Assembly: GCA_902489215.1 (NCBI GenBank)
Contig: CABTZE010000005.1
Coordinates: 1-30,572, forward strand
DNA length: 30,572 bases
Direction: 5' to 3'
Origin: an uncultured Brevibacterium sp.
GTDB lineage: Bacteria; Actinomycetota; Actinomycetes; Actinomycetales; Brevibacteriaceae
The notes below the pieces were generated by a model. That model saw only the letters and a list, made by a program, of their open reading frames with translations. It was not told where the DNA came from and made no database searches. The translations under genes were made by a program, and so were the position numbers. Positions 6,128 to 13,153 of this stretch are shown piece after piece (position 1 is the first letter of the stretch; the number at the start of each line of letters is the position of its first letter).

Positions 6128-7258
6128 TCAGGGAAGCGCGTTTTCTTCTTCTGCCTTCTGCTGTTCTTCCTTGCGCCAGCGGATGCCTGCTTCGAGGAAG
6201 CCGTCAATGTCACCATCGAAAACAGCAGAGGGGTTATTGACTTCGTAACCGGTGCGCAGGTCCTTGACCATCTGGTACGGGTGCGTGACGTAGGAGCGCA
6301 TCTGGTCGCCCCACGATGCCTTGATGTCACCGGCGAGGCTCTTCTTCTGTGCCTCTTCTTCTTCGTGCTTCAGCTGCAGCAGTCGCGACTGGAGCACGCG
6401 CATGGCCGCCGCACGGTTCTGGATCTGCGACTTTTCGTTCTGCATGGACACGACAACACCCGTGGGGATGTGGGTGATGCGCACAGCGGAGTCAGTCGTG
6501 TTGACCGACTGACCACCGGGGCCGGACGAGCGGTACACGTCGATGCGCAGGTCGTTTTCGTCGATGTCGACGTGGTCGGTCTGCTCGATGAGCGGAATGA
6601 CTTCGACTGCTGCGAACGAGGTCTGGCGGCGGCCCTGGTTGTCGAACGGGCTGATGCGCACCAGGCGGTGCGTGCCGGCTTCAACGGACAGGGTGCCGTA
6701 GGCATAGGGCGCGTCGACCTGAATGGTTGCAGACTTCACGCCCGCACCTTCCGCGTACGAGGTGTCGAGCTCCTGCACGTTGTATTCGTTGTTTTCGGCC
6801 CAGCGCACGTACATGCGGGTAAGCGTCTGCGCGAAGTCGGTAGCGTCGTCACCGCCGGCACCAGCGCGGACGGTGATCACCGCGGAGCGTTCGTCGTATT
6901 CACCGGACAGGAGCGTGGCGATTTCCATGTCTGACAGTTCGCGCGCAAGCTTGTTGACTTCGTCCTGCGCTTCCTGCAGAGCGTCAGCGTCGTCTTCGTC
7001 TTCGGCCATGGAGACCAGCAGTTCGACGTCTTCAATGCGCTCGTCAAACTTTTCGAGCTTTTCGAGCCTGGACTGGCGGTGCGACAGCTTCGAAGTGACC
7101 TGCTGGGCTTCGTCCGGGTTGTCCCACAGGTCAGGTGCTGCCGCCTGCTCGGTGAGCTCAGCGACTTCTGAGCGCAGCTGATCGATGTTGGACACCTCGC
7201 GGATCGAGGCGAAGGTCTGTTTGAGGTCGGCGATTTCGCTCGCAAAGTCAAAGGCCAT
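6128..7258 (-). CDS. prfB: Peptide chain release factor 2
   Basis: A 376-residue class I release factor recognising UGA and UAA. The RF2 signature SPF anticodon-like tripeptide is at 203-205 (RISPFDNQ), and the catalytic GGQ is at 248-250 within SSGPGGQSVNTTDSAVRITH. The N-terminal coiled-coil domain (about 20-110) contains APDLWDNPDEAQ, usual for RF2. The reading frame is continuous from ATG 7258, so the +1 programmed frameshift used for autoregulation in many other bacteria is absent, as is common in this phylum. smpB follows closely on the same strand. Confidence 0.97.
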   Translation of the reverse strand: MAFDFASEIADLKQTFASIREVSNIDQLRSEVAELTEQAAAPDLWDNPDEAQQVTSKLSHRQSRLEKLEKFDERIEDVELLVSMAEDEDDADALQEAQDEVNKLARELSDMEIATLLSGEYDERSAVITVRAGAGGDDATDFAQTLTRMYVRWAENNEYNVQELDTSYAEGAGVKSATIQVDAPYAYGTLSVEAGTHRLVRISPFDNQGRRQTSFAAVEVIPLIEQTDHVDIDENDLRIDVYRSSGPGGQSVNTTDSAVRITHIPTGVVVSMQNEKSQIQNRAAAMRVLQSRLLQLKHEEEEAQKKSLAGDIKASWGDQMRSYVTHPYQMVKDLRTGYEVNNPSAVFDGDIDGFLEAGIRWRKEEQQKAEEENALP

Positions 7259-7270
7259 AGTCCTGCCAGT

Positions 7271-8161
7271 CTACGGCACCGGGTTCAGAAGACGCTGACC
7301 GTTGCCCCACAGCACGGCCCGCAGCCACTCCTCCCCCAGCTCCAGCCGTTCAAGCGCTTCAACCTGGTGGGCGTAGCTATAGGGGATGTTGGGGAAGTCT
7401 GAGGCGAACACAATCCGATCCCCATAATCACCCAGCCGCCTGCGGTACTCCGCTGAGGTCGGGGCGAACCTTTCCGTGAAATCAGTGAGCGCCATACAGG
7501 TGTCCAGGTGGAAGTTCGGGTGTTCATCGGCCAAGTCAAGGAACGCCTCGTAATCCGGCATGCCCAGGTGGGCCATGACCAAGGTGAGGTTCGGGAACCG
7601 CCGCAGCACATCCCGGATCGGCTCGATGCCCGTGTGTGCTCCCCTCTGGGGAGCGTGGCCGGCATGAATAACGATGGGGAGCTCCGCCTCGGCGATCATG
7701 CCCCACACGGGGTCGAGGTGGGAGTCGGTCGGGTCGTAGCCGCCCACCTGCACATGGGCTTTGAAAACCCTCGTGCCGGACTCGATGGCGGTGCGGACGT
7801 AGTCTTCAGCTTCGGGCTCGGGATAGAAGGTGCTGCTGTGGGCGCAATCGGGAGTGCGGGCGGCGAAGTCGGCTGCCCACGAGTTGAGCCAGGCGGCCAT
7901 GTCGGGCTTGTGGGGGTAGAGCAGTGAGGTGAACTGTTTGACCGCGAGCGCGCGCAGAGTGTCGATGCGCTCGGCTTCGTCAGTGCGGTAGGTGATGGGC
8001 CAGTCGTAGCCGAGGACGTCTTCTGCCTTTTCGAAGTAGGCCCACACTTTGCGCAGCACGTTGTGCGGCATGAAATGCGTGTGGATATCGGTCAGACCGG
8101 GGATGCCCAGCTGTTGGCACAGGTTCAAGATGTAGTTCGCATCGTCTTTGAGGCTCGCCAT
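7271..8161 (-). CDS. Amidohydrolase family protein (PF04909-type TIM barrel)
   Basis: A 296-residue metal-dependent hydrolase/decarboxylase-like TIM barrel. The metal-binding HxH is in TDIHTHFMPHNV (H27, H29). Later strands supply VFKAHVQVGGYDP, LPIVIHAGHAP, LVMAHLGMPDYEAFL and the catalytic aspartate in RIVFASDFPNIPY, in the order of the amidohydrolase_2 family. ATG 8161 was chosen because the family homology begins at residue ~12; the in-frame sequence upstream is not conserved-looking and overlaps the region of another gene. The end lies 12 bp from the prfB start. The substrate is unknown. Confidence 0.85.
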   Translation of the reverse strand: MASLKDDANYILNLCQQLGIPGLTDIHTHFMPHNVLRKVWAYFEKAEDVLGYDWPITYRTDEAERIDTLRALAVKQFTSLLYPHKPDMAAWLNSWAADFAARTPDCAHSSTFYPEPEAEDYVRTAIESGTRVFKAHVQVGGYDPTDSHLDPVWGMIAEAELPIVIHAGHAPQRGAHTGIEPIRDVLRRFPNLTLVMAHLGMPDYEAFLDLADEHPNFHLDTCMALTDFTERFAPTSAEYRRRLGDYGDRIVFASDFPNIPYSYAHQVEALERLELGEEWLRAVLWGNGQRLLNPVP

Positions 8162-8284
8162 GCGTTCACTGTATGTCAGGGGTGGTTGTGGGGTGTTTGG
8201 CGTCTGGGTGGTGGGAACTGTGTTTCTTGAGGTGACCCAGCAGCCAGCCCCCGGGTTAGTGCGAAATTCAGATAAACTCCAAGC

Positions 8285-8641
8285 ATGGACACCGCCGAGG
8301 ACAAAAAGAAGAAGAAAAGCTTTGATCTCCTTGAGGCCGAGATTGCCATCCCCATCATCGACGCGGCACGAGAGGCACATGGCCAGGGCCGCGGAACGTT
8401 CACCTGTTCGGCTCCTACCACGACCACTGACGGCAATCTCTTCGCGCTGAAACGCAAGAACTACGGAAAGACCTACGCGTACGACATCGGCCCGCTGATC
8501 GACGCGATCGAAAGGATCGGCTGGACCCTCACATTCGTTGAGCACATTCCACTTGTTCCGGTACAAGCAGATTTCGGCGGCGCCACACTCCTGTACAACG
8601 AAGTTCGGGCGCACATGATCTTCCGCCGAAAAACCACCTGA
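8285..8641 (+). CDS. Hypothetical protein, 118 aa
   Basis: I do not recognise this family with confidence. The protein begins MDTAEDKKKKKSFDLL, a lysine patch, then a helix (EAEIAIPIIDAAREAHG), a predicted beta-rich middle (FTCSAPTTTTDGNLFALKRK) and IGPLIDAIERIGWTLTFVEH, ending in RAHMIFRRK. No signal peptide or membrane segment is present. Upstream there is no Shine-Dalgarno but GATAAACT lies about 8 bases before ATG 8285, compatible with a leaderless transcript (inference). It diverges from the amidohydrolase gene. Codon usage fits the neighbours, so it is probably real. Confidence 0.68.
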   Translation: MDTAEDKKKKKSFDLLEAEIAIPIIDAAREAHGQGRGTFTCSAPTTTTDGNLFALKRKNYGKTYAYDIGPLIDAIERIGWTLTFVEHIPLVPVQADFGGATLLYNEVRAHMIFRRKTT

Positions 8642-8645
8642 GCCC

Positions 8646-8680
8646 GACAAGTTATCCACAGATTCGGCTCAACCCGTAGC
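8646..8680 (+). repeat. 35-bp direct repeat, copy 1, containing a DnaA box
   Basis: Matches 9297-9331 at 33 of 35 positions (differences at repeat positions 4 and 24). Its core is GTTATCCACAGATTCGGC followed by CAACCCGTAGC. The perfect DnaA box is 8652-8660. It lies 5 bp beyond the stop of the hypothetical gene and 651 bp before copy 2. Confidence 0.9.
8652..8660 (+). promoter_or_regulatory. DnaA box TTATCCACA (in repeat copy 1)
   Basis: Exact nine-base match, intergenic, embedded in a longer conserved 35-bp unit. The conservation beyond the box suggests the entire unit was duplicated rather than the box arising independently. Confidence 0.45.
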
Positions 8681-8813
8681 CCGTCGGGCGAAGTGCGGTT
8701 GAGGGCGGGATAATCAGCCATTCGAGGAGCGTCAGAGACTGTGTCCGAGTTTCATGTCAGTGCCTCCGACTAGCTTGATGCCTTGTAAACTTGGGTTCAG
8801 CTAGGAGGTCACG

Positions 8814-9002
8814 ATGTCTGTTATCGATGTCCGCACTACAGTCCACACTCGCGAAGACGCCGTTGCTCGCCGCGAGGTAATTCTGGCGAAGGTTGGGGAC
8901 GCCGCAGCATTCCGCCGTCGCGGCGAAGCTTTTGAGCTCAACGCCGAGGAACTGGCACTTTACAGCGAACTCCTCGACCTTGAATATCTGCTCGATGACT
9001 GA
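8814..9002 (+). CDS. Small hypothetical protein, 62 aa, first gene of a cassette
   Basis: Not recognised as a named family. MSVIDVRTTVHTREDAVARREVILAKVGD is followed by AAFRRRGEAFELNAEELALYSELLDLEYLLDD, largely helical with an acidic leucine-rich end. A near-perfect Shine-Dalgarno AGGAGGT (8802-8808) sits before ATG 8814, indicating that it is expressed. Its stop overlaps the ATG of the next frame (8995), so the two are translationally coupled, an arrangement seen in toxin-antitoxin and other two-gene modules; that role is only a guess. The pair lies between two 35-bp direct repeats. Confidence 0.68.
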   Translation: MSVIDVRTTVHTREDAVARREVILAKVGDAAAFRRRGEAFELNAEELALYSELLDLEYLLDD

Positions 9003-9292
9003 TCAGCCCACGCTGAAACAGCAGGCTGAAGACTTCGCAGGCGAACTCACTCAGACGGTCCACGCAGTGGTGGCGGACAGTCCACCGTTCAAAGTCGATT
9101 CTGTCGACGGCGGATCAAAGTTCGTCATTCAGCAGGATTCTAAAACCGGCATTGAACTGACTGTCGACAGCAAGCCGCTGCTGTCATTGCTTGTGAACTA
9201 TCGATGCACTTCGGGAACTTGGCTACGACGTCAAGAATCCCGGCGAAGGCATTTTTTCAACCGTCAACTACGACCGTCTGAAACGAATGTAA
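8995..9292 (+). pseudogene. Hypothetical second cassette gene, frameshifted near 9195-9203
   Basis: The frame opening at ATG 8995 reads MTDQPTLKQQAEDFAGELTQ and stays protein-like to SKPLLSLLVN at about 9198, then turns into arginine/serine-rich nonsense that would run through the downstream repeat to 9330. The +1 frame continues sensibly from about 9200 as IDALRELGYDVKNPGEGIFS and TVNYDRLKRM, with stop TAA 9290-9292. The simplest reading is one extra base (or two lost) near 9195-9203 in an original protein of about 98 residues. It may be a genuine mutation or a sequencing error. The family is unknown. Confidence 0.62.
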
Positions 9293-9296
9293 ACAC

Positions 9297-9331
9297 GACG
9301 AGTTATCCACAGATTCGGCGCAACCCGTAGC
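9297..9331 (+). repeat. 35-bp direct repeat, copy 2, containing a DnaA box
   Basis: Second copy of the unit at 8646-8680, same orientation, two substitutions. It begins 5 bp after the restored stop of the frameshifted gene, just as copy 1 begins 5 bp after the stop of the hypothetical gene at 8641, so the repeat occupies the same position relative to both reading-frame ends. Confidence 0.9.
9303..9311 (+). promoter_or_regulatory. DnaA box TTATCCACA (in repeat copy 2)
   Basis: Exact match about 120 bp upstream of tadA and 83 bp upstream of the small leader ORF, so it could influence transcription of the Tad locus if occupied by DnaA. That effect is inference. Confidence 0.45.
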
Positions 9332-9352
9332 TATCAGGTGAAACGTCCTCTA

Positions 9353-9364
9353 TATTTCGAAATA
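9353..9364. promoter_or_regulatory. Perfect 12-bp palindrome TATTTCGAAATA upstream of the Tad locus
   Basis: A self-complementary AT-rich site in GC-rich surroundings, located between the DnaA box and the leader ORF, at promoter distance from the operon. It could be an operator or part of a promoter (TATATT lies alongside). The binding protein is unknown. Confidence 0.4.
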
Positions 9365-9373
9365 CCGAACTTA

Positions 9374-9391
9374 CCGTGCAAAGGAGCACGG
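9374..9391 (+). promoter_or_regulatory. Hairpin presenting a Shine-Dalgarno in its loop
   Basis: CCGTGC (9374-9379) pairs perfectly with GCACGG (9386-9391) around loop AAAGGA. The AAGGAG at 9381-9386 is a good ribosome-binding site placed 7 bases before ATG 9394. Folding would leave the core AAGGA exposed, while refolding could alter access. Confidence 0.4.
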
Positions 9392-9393
9392 CT

Positions 9394-9417
9394 ATGCAGA
9401 GGACGAAAAGAGGCTGA
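9394..9417 (+). CDS. Possible 7-codon leader ORF ahead of tadA
   Basis: ATG 9394 encodes MQRTKRG and ends at TGA 9415-9417, six bases before the tadA ATG in the same frame. It has the best Shine-Dalgarno in the leader (AAGGAG 9381-9386), whereas tadA itself has only AGAGG ten bases upstream, lying within the small ORF. The layout suggests translational coupling or leader-peptide control. It is too short for statistical support. Confidence 0.35.
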   Translation: MQRTKRG

Positions 9418-9423
9418 ACCGGC

Positions 9424-10647
9424 ATGGATGCCACAGACATCATCGCCGAACAGGTTCGTGATGCTGTTCGTCTTCGCGGACTCGACCCTCGTATGGAACC
9501 CGAGCCCACGCGAGCACTCATCCGGGATGTCATCGCCGCCTACGACGAACACACACTCAGCGGATCGCTCCCCTTGTTGGACGATCCCGAACAGGCATTC
9601 CAGCGGATAGTCGACGACCTCACCGGCTTCGGTCCCCTGCAGCGTTTCCTTGATGACCCAGATGTCGAAGAAATCTGGATCAACAGTCCAGACAAAGTGT
9701 TCATCAGCCGCGATGGCGTCAGCGAACTCACCACCCTCGTGCTCAGCGAAACTGACGTGTACGAACTGATCGAAAAGATGCTGCGCACCAGCGGTCGCCG
9801 CGTCGACCTTTCCCAGCCGTTCGTCGACGCGAGCCTGCCTGATGGTTCCCGCCTGCACGTGGTCCTGCCCGACATCACACGCCGCCACCCGTCGGTGAAC
9901 ATCCGCAAGTTCATCAAGAAGACCCGCAGCCTTGATGACTTGGTCAGATCAGGTTCCCTCACCTCGGCAGCGGCACGATTCCTTGATGCCGCGGTCAAAG
10001 CCGGAGCCAACATCGTGGTCTCCGGAGCGACTCAAGCCGGCAAAACAACAATGCTCAACGCACTCGCGGGCTCCATTCCGGCACGCGAACGAGTGATCTC
10101 CTGCGAAGAGGTCTTCGAACTGGCCATCCCCACCCGCGACTGGGTACCCATGCAATGTAGGCAGGCATCCCTGGAGGGAACCGGTGAAGTCACACTGCGC
10201 GACCTCGTCAAAGAAGCCCTGCGCATGAGGCCCACCCGGATCGTCGTCGGCGAAGTCCGTCAAGCAGAAAGCTTCGACCTGCTCATTGCACTCAACTCCG
10301 GCCTGCCCGGCATGGGCACCATCCACGCGAACTCGGCTCGCACCGCGGTGACGAAGCTGTGCACCCTACCGCTGCTGGCCGGACCGAACATCGGCTCTGA
10401 GTTCGTCACGCCCACGGTCGCCGCAGCCCTCGACCTGGTCGTACACCTTGCACTGAACGCCGACGGTTCCCGCCGGGTCGTAGAAATCGCGGCGGTGCCC
10501 GGCGGGATGGAAAACGGCGTCGTCGAACTCGAAAGCGTTTTCCACACCGTGAACGGCACCCTGGTCCGCGGCACCGGGTTCACGCACCTGAGTGAGCGCT
10601 TCTCCCGCATGGGGCTCAACATCCACCAGATCCTGGAGAGCACATGA
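9424..10647 (+). CDS. tadA: Tad/CpaF-type secretion ATPase
   Basis: A 407-residue hexameric ATPase that powers assembly of Flp/type IVc pili at the inner face of the membrane. After an N-terminal domain (about 1-150, with GFGPLQRFLDDPDVEEIWIN) come Walker A GATQAGKTT (201-209), the Asp-box-like ISCEEVFELAI (225-235), Walker B RIVVGEVRQAESFDLL (from 272) and the His box GMGTIHANSA (296-305). Walker A is slightly unusual (ATQAGK rather than GTGSGK). It is the first gene of the operon; its last codons overlap the tadB start by four bases. An upstream short ORF and palindrome may govern expression. Confidence 0.94.
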   Translation: MDATDIIAEQVRDAVRLRGLDPRMEPEPTRALIRDVIAAYDEHTLSGSLPLLDDPEQAFQRIVDDLTGFGPLQRFLDDPDVEEIWINSPDKVFISRDGVSELTTLVLSETDVYELIEKMLRTSGRRVDLSQPFVDASLPDGSRLHVVLPDITRRHPSVNIRKFIKKTRSLDDLVRSGSLTSAAARFLDAAVKAGANIVVSGATQAGKTTMLNALAGSIPARERVISCEEVFELAIPTRDWVPMQCRQASLEGTGEVTLRDLVKEALRMRPTRIVVGEVRQAESFDLLIALNSGLPGMGTIHANSARTAVTKLCTLPLLAGPNIGSEFVTPTVAAALDLVVHLALNADGSRRVVEIAAVPGGMENGVVELESVFHTVNGTLVRGTGFTHLSERFSRMGLNIHQILEST

Positions 10648-11519
10648 GCGCCTCGGCAACCGCCGTCATGTGCGGTGTGGGAATCGGCACTGGGCTGGCC
10701 CTTCTGTGGTTGGCCATGTGGGAAGGTCCACCGAAGCGCAAACACACGTTCGGCTTTATCCAGAACCTCGAAGACCAGCTCAAGGCGGCCGGGTTCCACC
10801 GGTTGAAACCGGCACACGTTTTTGTCGCCGCTGTCCTTGCCGCCGTGCTGACGATCTTCACCGCGTGGGTCGTGACCAATGCCCTGCCGATTGCCGTGTG
10901 CTTCGGCATCTTTGCCGCGGCTGCGCCTTTTGCCGCCTTGAAGGCGAAAGCTCGCAAAACCGCGTTCAGCCGCCGTGACCTGTGGCCGCAGGCGGTCGAC
11001 CATTTGAGTTCCGGTGTGCGCGCCGGGCTGTCCCTGCCGGAAGCCGTTGCCGCCCTTGCTGAACGCGGGCCCGAAGGCCTGAGACCCATTTTCGCCGTGT
11101 TTGCCAGGGAATACCGTGCAACAGGTATTTTCTCAGTCGCTTTAGACCGTCTGAAAGATGCAGCGGCTGATCCCGTTGCCGACCGGATCGTGGCAGCACT
11201 GCGAGTCACCCGCGATGTCGGCGGATCTGATCTGGGCACTCTGCTGAAAACGCTCAGCCACTTCCTGCGCGAAGACTCACGCACCCGGGCGGAACTCACA
11301 GCACGCCAATCGTGGACTGTCACGGGTGCGCGTCTGGCTGTGGCCGCCCCGTGGGTTGTTCTGGGCATGCTCGCCACCCGCCCGGAAGCCGCTGCGGCCT
11401 ACAGTTCACCCCGCGGCGCGGTGCTTCTTGCCGTCGGACTGGTGGTGTCACTCACCGCCTATTCAGCCATGAAGCGCATCGGCCGCCTGCCGGAAGAACC
11501 ACGAGTTCTGAGGTCCTGA
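10644..11519 (+). CDS. tadB: Type II/IV secretion membrane protein TadB
   Basis: A 291-residue integral membrane platform protein of the T2SSF family that works with TadA and TadC. The N-terminal hydrophobic segment (about 5-27) is followed by a linker, two adjacent membrane segments (about 55-100), the cytoplasmic T2SSF domain with WPQAVDHLSSGVRAGLSLPE (about 114-133) and TRDVGGSDLGTLLKTLS, and two C-terminal membrane helices. ATG 10644 overlaps the tadA stop (ATGA), implying coupling. TadC follows with a TGATG overlap. Confidence 0.9.
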   Translation: MSASATAVMCGVGIGTGLALLWLAMWEGPPKRKHTFGFIQNLEDQLKAAGFHRLKPAHVFVAAVLAAVLTIFTAWVVTNALPIAVCFGIFAAAAPFAALKAKARKTAFSRRDLWPQAVDHLSSGVRAGLSLPEAVAALAERGPEGLRPIFAVFAREYRATGIFSVALDRLKDAAADPVADRIVAALRVTRDVGGSDLGTLLKTLSHFLREDSRTRAELTARQSWTVTGARLAVAAPWVVLGMLATRPEAAAAYSSPRGAVLLAVGLVVSLTAYSAMKRIGRLPEEPRVLRS

Positions 11520-12445
11520 TGTCACCCGTTGTTGTCATTGCTCTGGGCGTGCTCATCGGCATTGCCGCCGCCAACCTCGTCATGGCCCTGCCGATTATGC
11601 GCCGTCCCAGTCTTGAGGATCGCTTAGCGCCCTACATGCGGGAATCGGAAACTGTGGGCCGGATGTATGCGCTTTCAGCGCCTGACACCGGAGGACTGCG
11701 CGGGCTGGCAGAAACAGCCCTCGGTCGGGTAGCCCGCTGGCTCGGCGAAAGACTCACGACAGATACAGGAGTGCGCAGCCGCCTCGAACGCCTAGGCCCT
11801 CACGCGACTGTTGAGCGCTTCCGCGCCCAGCAGATCGCCTGGACCGCAGCCGGCGTTGTGCTCGGCATCGCGGCAGCAGTCAGCCTTTCTGCCGCGCGGG
11901 GCTTCCACCCCGTGTTGGTCATCGCAATGCTCGCCCTGTTCGGCGTTGCCGGACACTTCTTCAACGACTGGCTGCTCACCCGAGCCGTCCGGCGCCGCGA
12001 ACAGCGCATCCTCGCGGAGTTCCCCACGATTGCCGAACTGCTTGCACTGTCCATCACCGCCGGCGAATCGACCGTCGATGCCCTTGAGCGCATCTGCCGC
12101 ACAACAACGGGGGAACTCAGCCGCGAACTGCAGGCGGCACTGGCGGAGGCACGCACCGGAACACCCCTGGTCGAAGCCCTGGACACCATGGCGCAGCGCT
12201 CCGGTGTGCGCAGCCTGAGCCAGTTCGTCGATGGGATTGCCGTCGCCATCGCTCGCGGTACTCCCCTATCGGAGGTTCTGCGTGCCCAAGCTGCGGACGT
12301 CCGCGCCGAAGGCCGCCGCTCACTCATGGAACTGGCCGGTCGCAAAGAAGTCGGAATGCTCGTTCCCGTTGTCGCCTTCGTCCTGCCGATCACCGTCATC
12401 TTCGCCGTCTACCCATCACTTGCGGTCCTGCAGCTGGGACCGTAA
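11519..12445 (+). CDS. tadC: Type II/IV secretion membrane protein TadC
   Basis: A 308-residue partner of TadB. It starts at ATG 11519, overlapping the tadB TGA. There is an N-terminal membrane helix (about 3-24), two central helices (about 103-150), then the T2SSF domain: EFPTIAELLALSITAGESTV, LEALRTGTPL-like LAEARTGTPLVEAL, and GVRSLSQFVDGIAVAIARGTPL. The conserved Lys-Glu before the last membrane helix is in ELAGRKEVGMLVPVVAFVLP. Length and order fit actinobacterial TadC. The pilin gene follows after 34 bp. Confidence 0.9.
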   Translation: MSPVVVIALGVLIGIAAANLVMALPIMRRPSLEDRLAPYMRESETVGRMYALSAPDTGGLRGLAETALGRVARWLGERLTTDTGVRSRLERLGPHATVERFRAQQIAWTAAGVVLGIAAAVSLSAARGFHPVLVIAMLALFGVAGHFFNDWLLTRAVRRREQRILAEFPTIAELLALSITAGESTVDALERICRTTTGELSRELQAALAEARTGTPLVEALDTMAQRSGVRSLSQFVDGIAVAIARGTPLSEVLRAQAADVRAEGRRSLMELAGRKEVGMLVPVVAFVLPITVIFAVYPSLAVLQLGP

Positions 12446-12479
12446 AGGCACGCTCCAAAACAAGTTCAAAGGAGAACTC

Positions 12480-12698
12480 ATGTTTGACCGATTCACCGCA
12501 CACCTGATGGCGTTCGCAGCCGTCGTCTTCCCACCCGCCACAGAGCGCCCCAGCCACCCTGACCGAGGTGACGTACCGGGCTGGGTGCTCATCACCGTTA
12601 TGACAGCAGCCCTCGTTGTTGGCCTGTGGGCGCTGGCCGGCGAAGCATTCACCGGCTTCTTCCAAGACTCCATGAACAAGGTCCGCAACGCAGGCTGA
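12480..12698 (+). CDS. Flp-like small pilin candidate
   Basis: A 72-residue protein with strong Shine-Dalgarno AAAGGAGAA before ATG 12480. After a 30-residue leader ending PSHPDRG it has DVPGWVLITVMTAALVVGLW, the hydrophobic helix, and a short amphipathic tail (FTGFFQDSMNKVRNAG). Size, position straight after tadC and topology fit the major pilin of actinobacterial Tad loci. Unlike canonical Flp pilins there is no Glu five residues after the presumed Gly30|Asp31 cleavage site; Trp35 is there instead. It overlaps the next gene (TGATGA). Confidence 0.72.
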   Translation: MFDRFTAHLMAFAAVVFPPATERPSHPDRGDVPGWVLITVMTAALVVGLWALAGEAFTGFFQDSMNKVRNAG

Positions 12699-13153
12699 TG
12701 ATCACCCGCACAGTGCCCTCCCGCAGGGCACCGGCCCACACCTCGCCCGCCTTTACAGTGCGCCCACGAACAAGACCCGCACGCAGAGCCGACGCGGGCA
12801 ACGCGGTTGGCGAATTCGTCCTCGTGGCAGCGCTGCTGAGCTTGGTATTCGCTGCGGTCCTGCAGATTGTGCTGGCGATCCACGTGCGCAACACAGTGAC
12901 GGACTCAGCTCTTGCCGGCGCACGTCACGCCAGCCTGGTCGGACACACTCCAGACCAAGGCGCAGAGGTCGCCCGCGAACTCATCACCACCGCGATTTCA
13001 CCCAGCTACGCCGAAGACATCACTGTCGAAGAAGACCACGAGGCGGGGCTCGTCACCGTCACAATCCGCACCCCTGTTCCCGTGGTCGGGTTCCTGGGTC
13101 CCGGCGGTGTGTGGGAGCTGCGCGGGCGCGCCCTGATGGAGGATCCGTCGTGA
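12698..13153 (+). CDS. TadE-like pseudopilin
   Basis: A 151-residue minor pilin/pseudopilin. A basic proline-rich leader (1-33) ends ARRADAG, and GNAVGEFVLVAALLSLVFAA gives a cleavage site G34|N35 with Glu39 at +5 and Phe40, the TadE/F-type prepilin-peptidase signature. The hydrophobic helix runs to about residue 62, followed by TDSALAGARHASLVG, the usual TadE start of the extracellular domain. ATG 12698 overlaps the pilin stop. It is probably exported and processed by a prepilin peptidase not encoded in this window. Confidence 0.82.
   Translation: MITRTVPSRRAPAHTSPAFTVRPRTRPARRADAGNAVGEFVLVAALLSLVFAAVLQIVLAIHVRNTVTDSALAGARHASLVGHTPDQGAEVARELITTAISPSYAEDITVEEDHEAGLVTVTIRTPVPVVGFLGPGGVWELRGRALMEDPS

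Noticed and set aside
6281..6934. A 217-aa plus-strand ORF opposite prfB
   Set aside because: Antisense shadow; Val/Arg/Asp-rich without any domain, fully inside prfB.
6128..7258. Programmed +1 frameshift in prfB
   Set aside because: The frame is continuous from ATG 7258 with no in-frame UGA near codon 25.
8995..9330. A 111-aa intact protein running through the 35-bp repeat
   Set aside because: The last ~40 residues are Arg/Ser-rich and lie in the wrong frame, while the +1 frame gives a natural protein end before the repeat.
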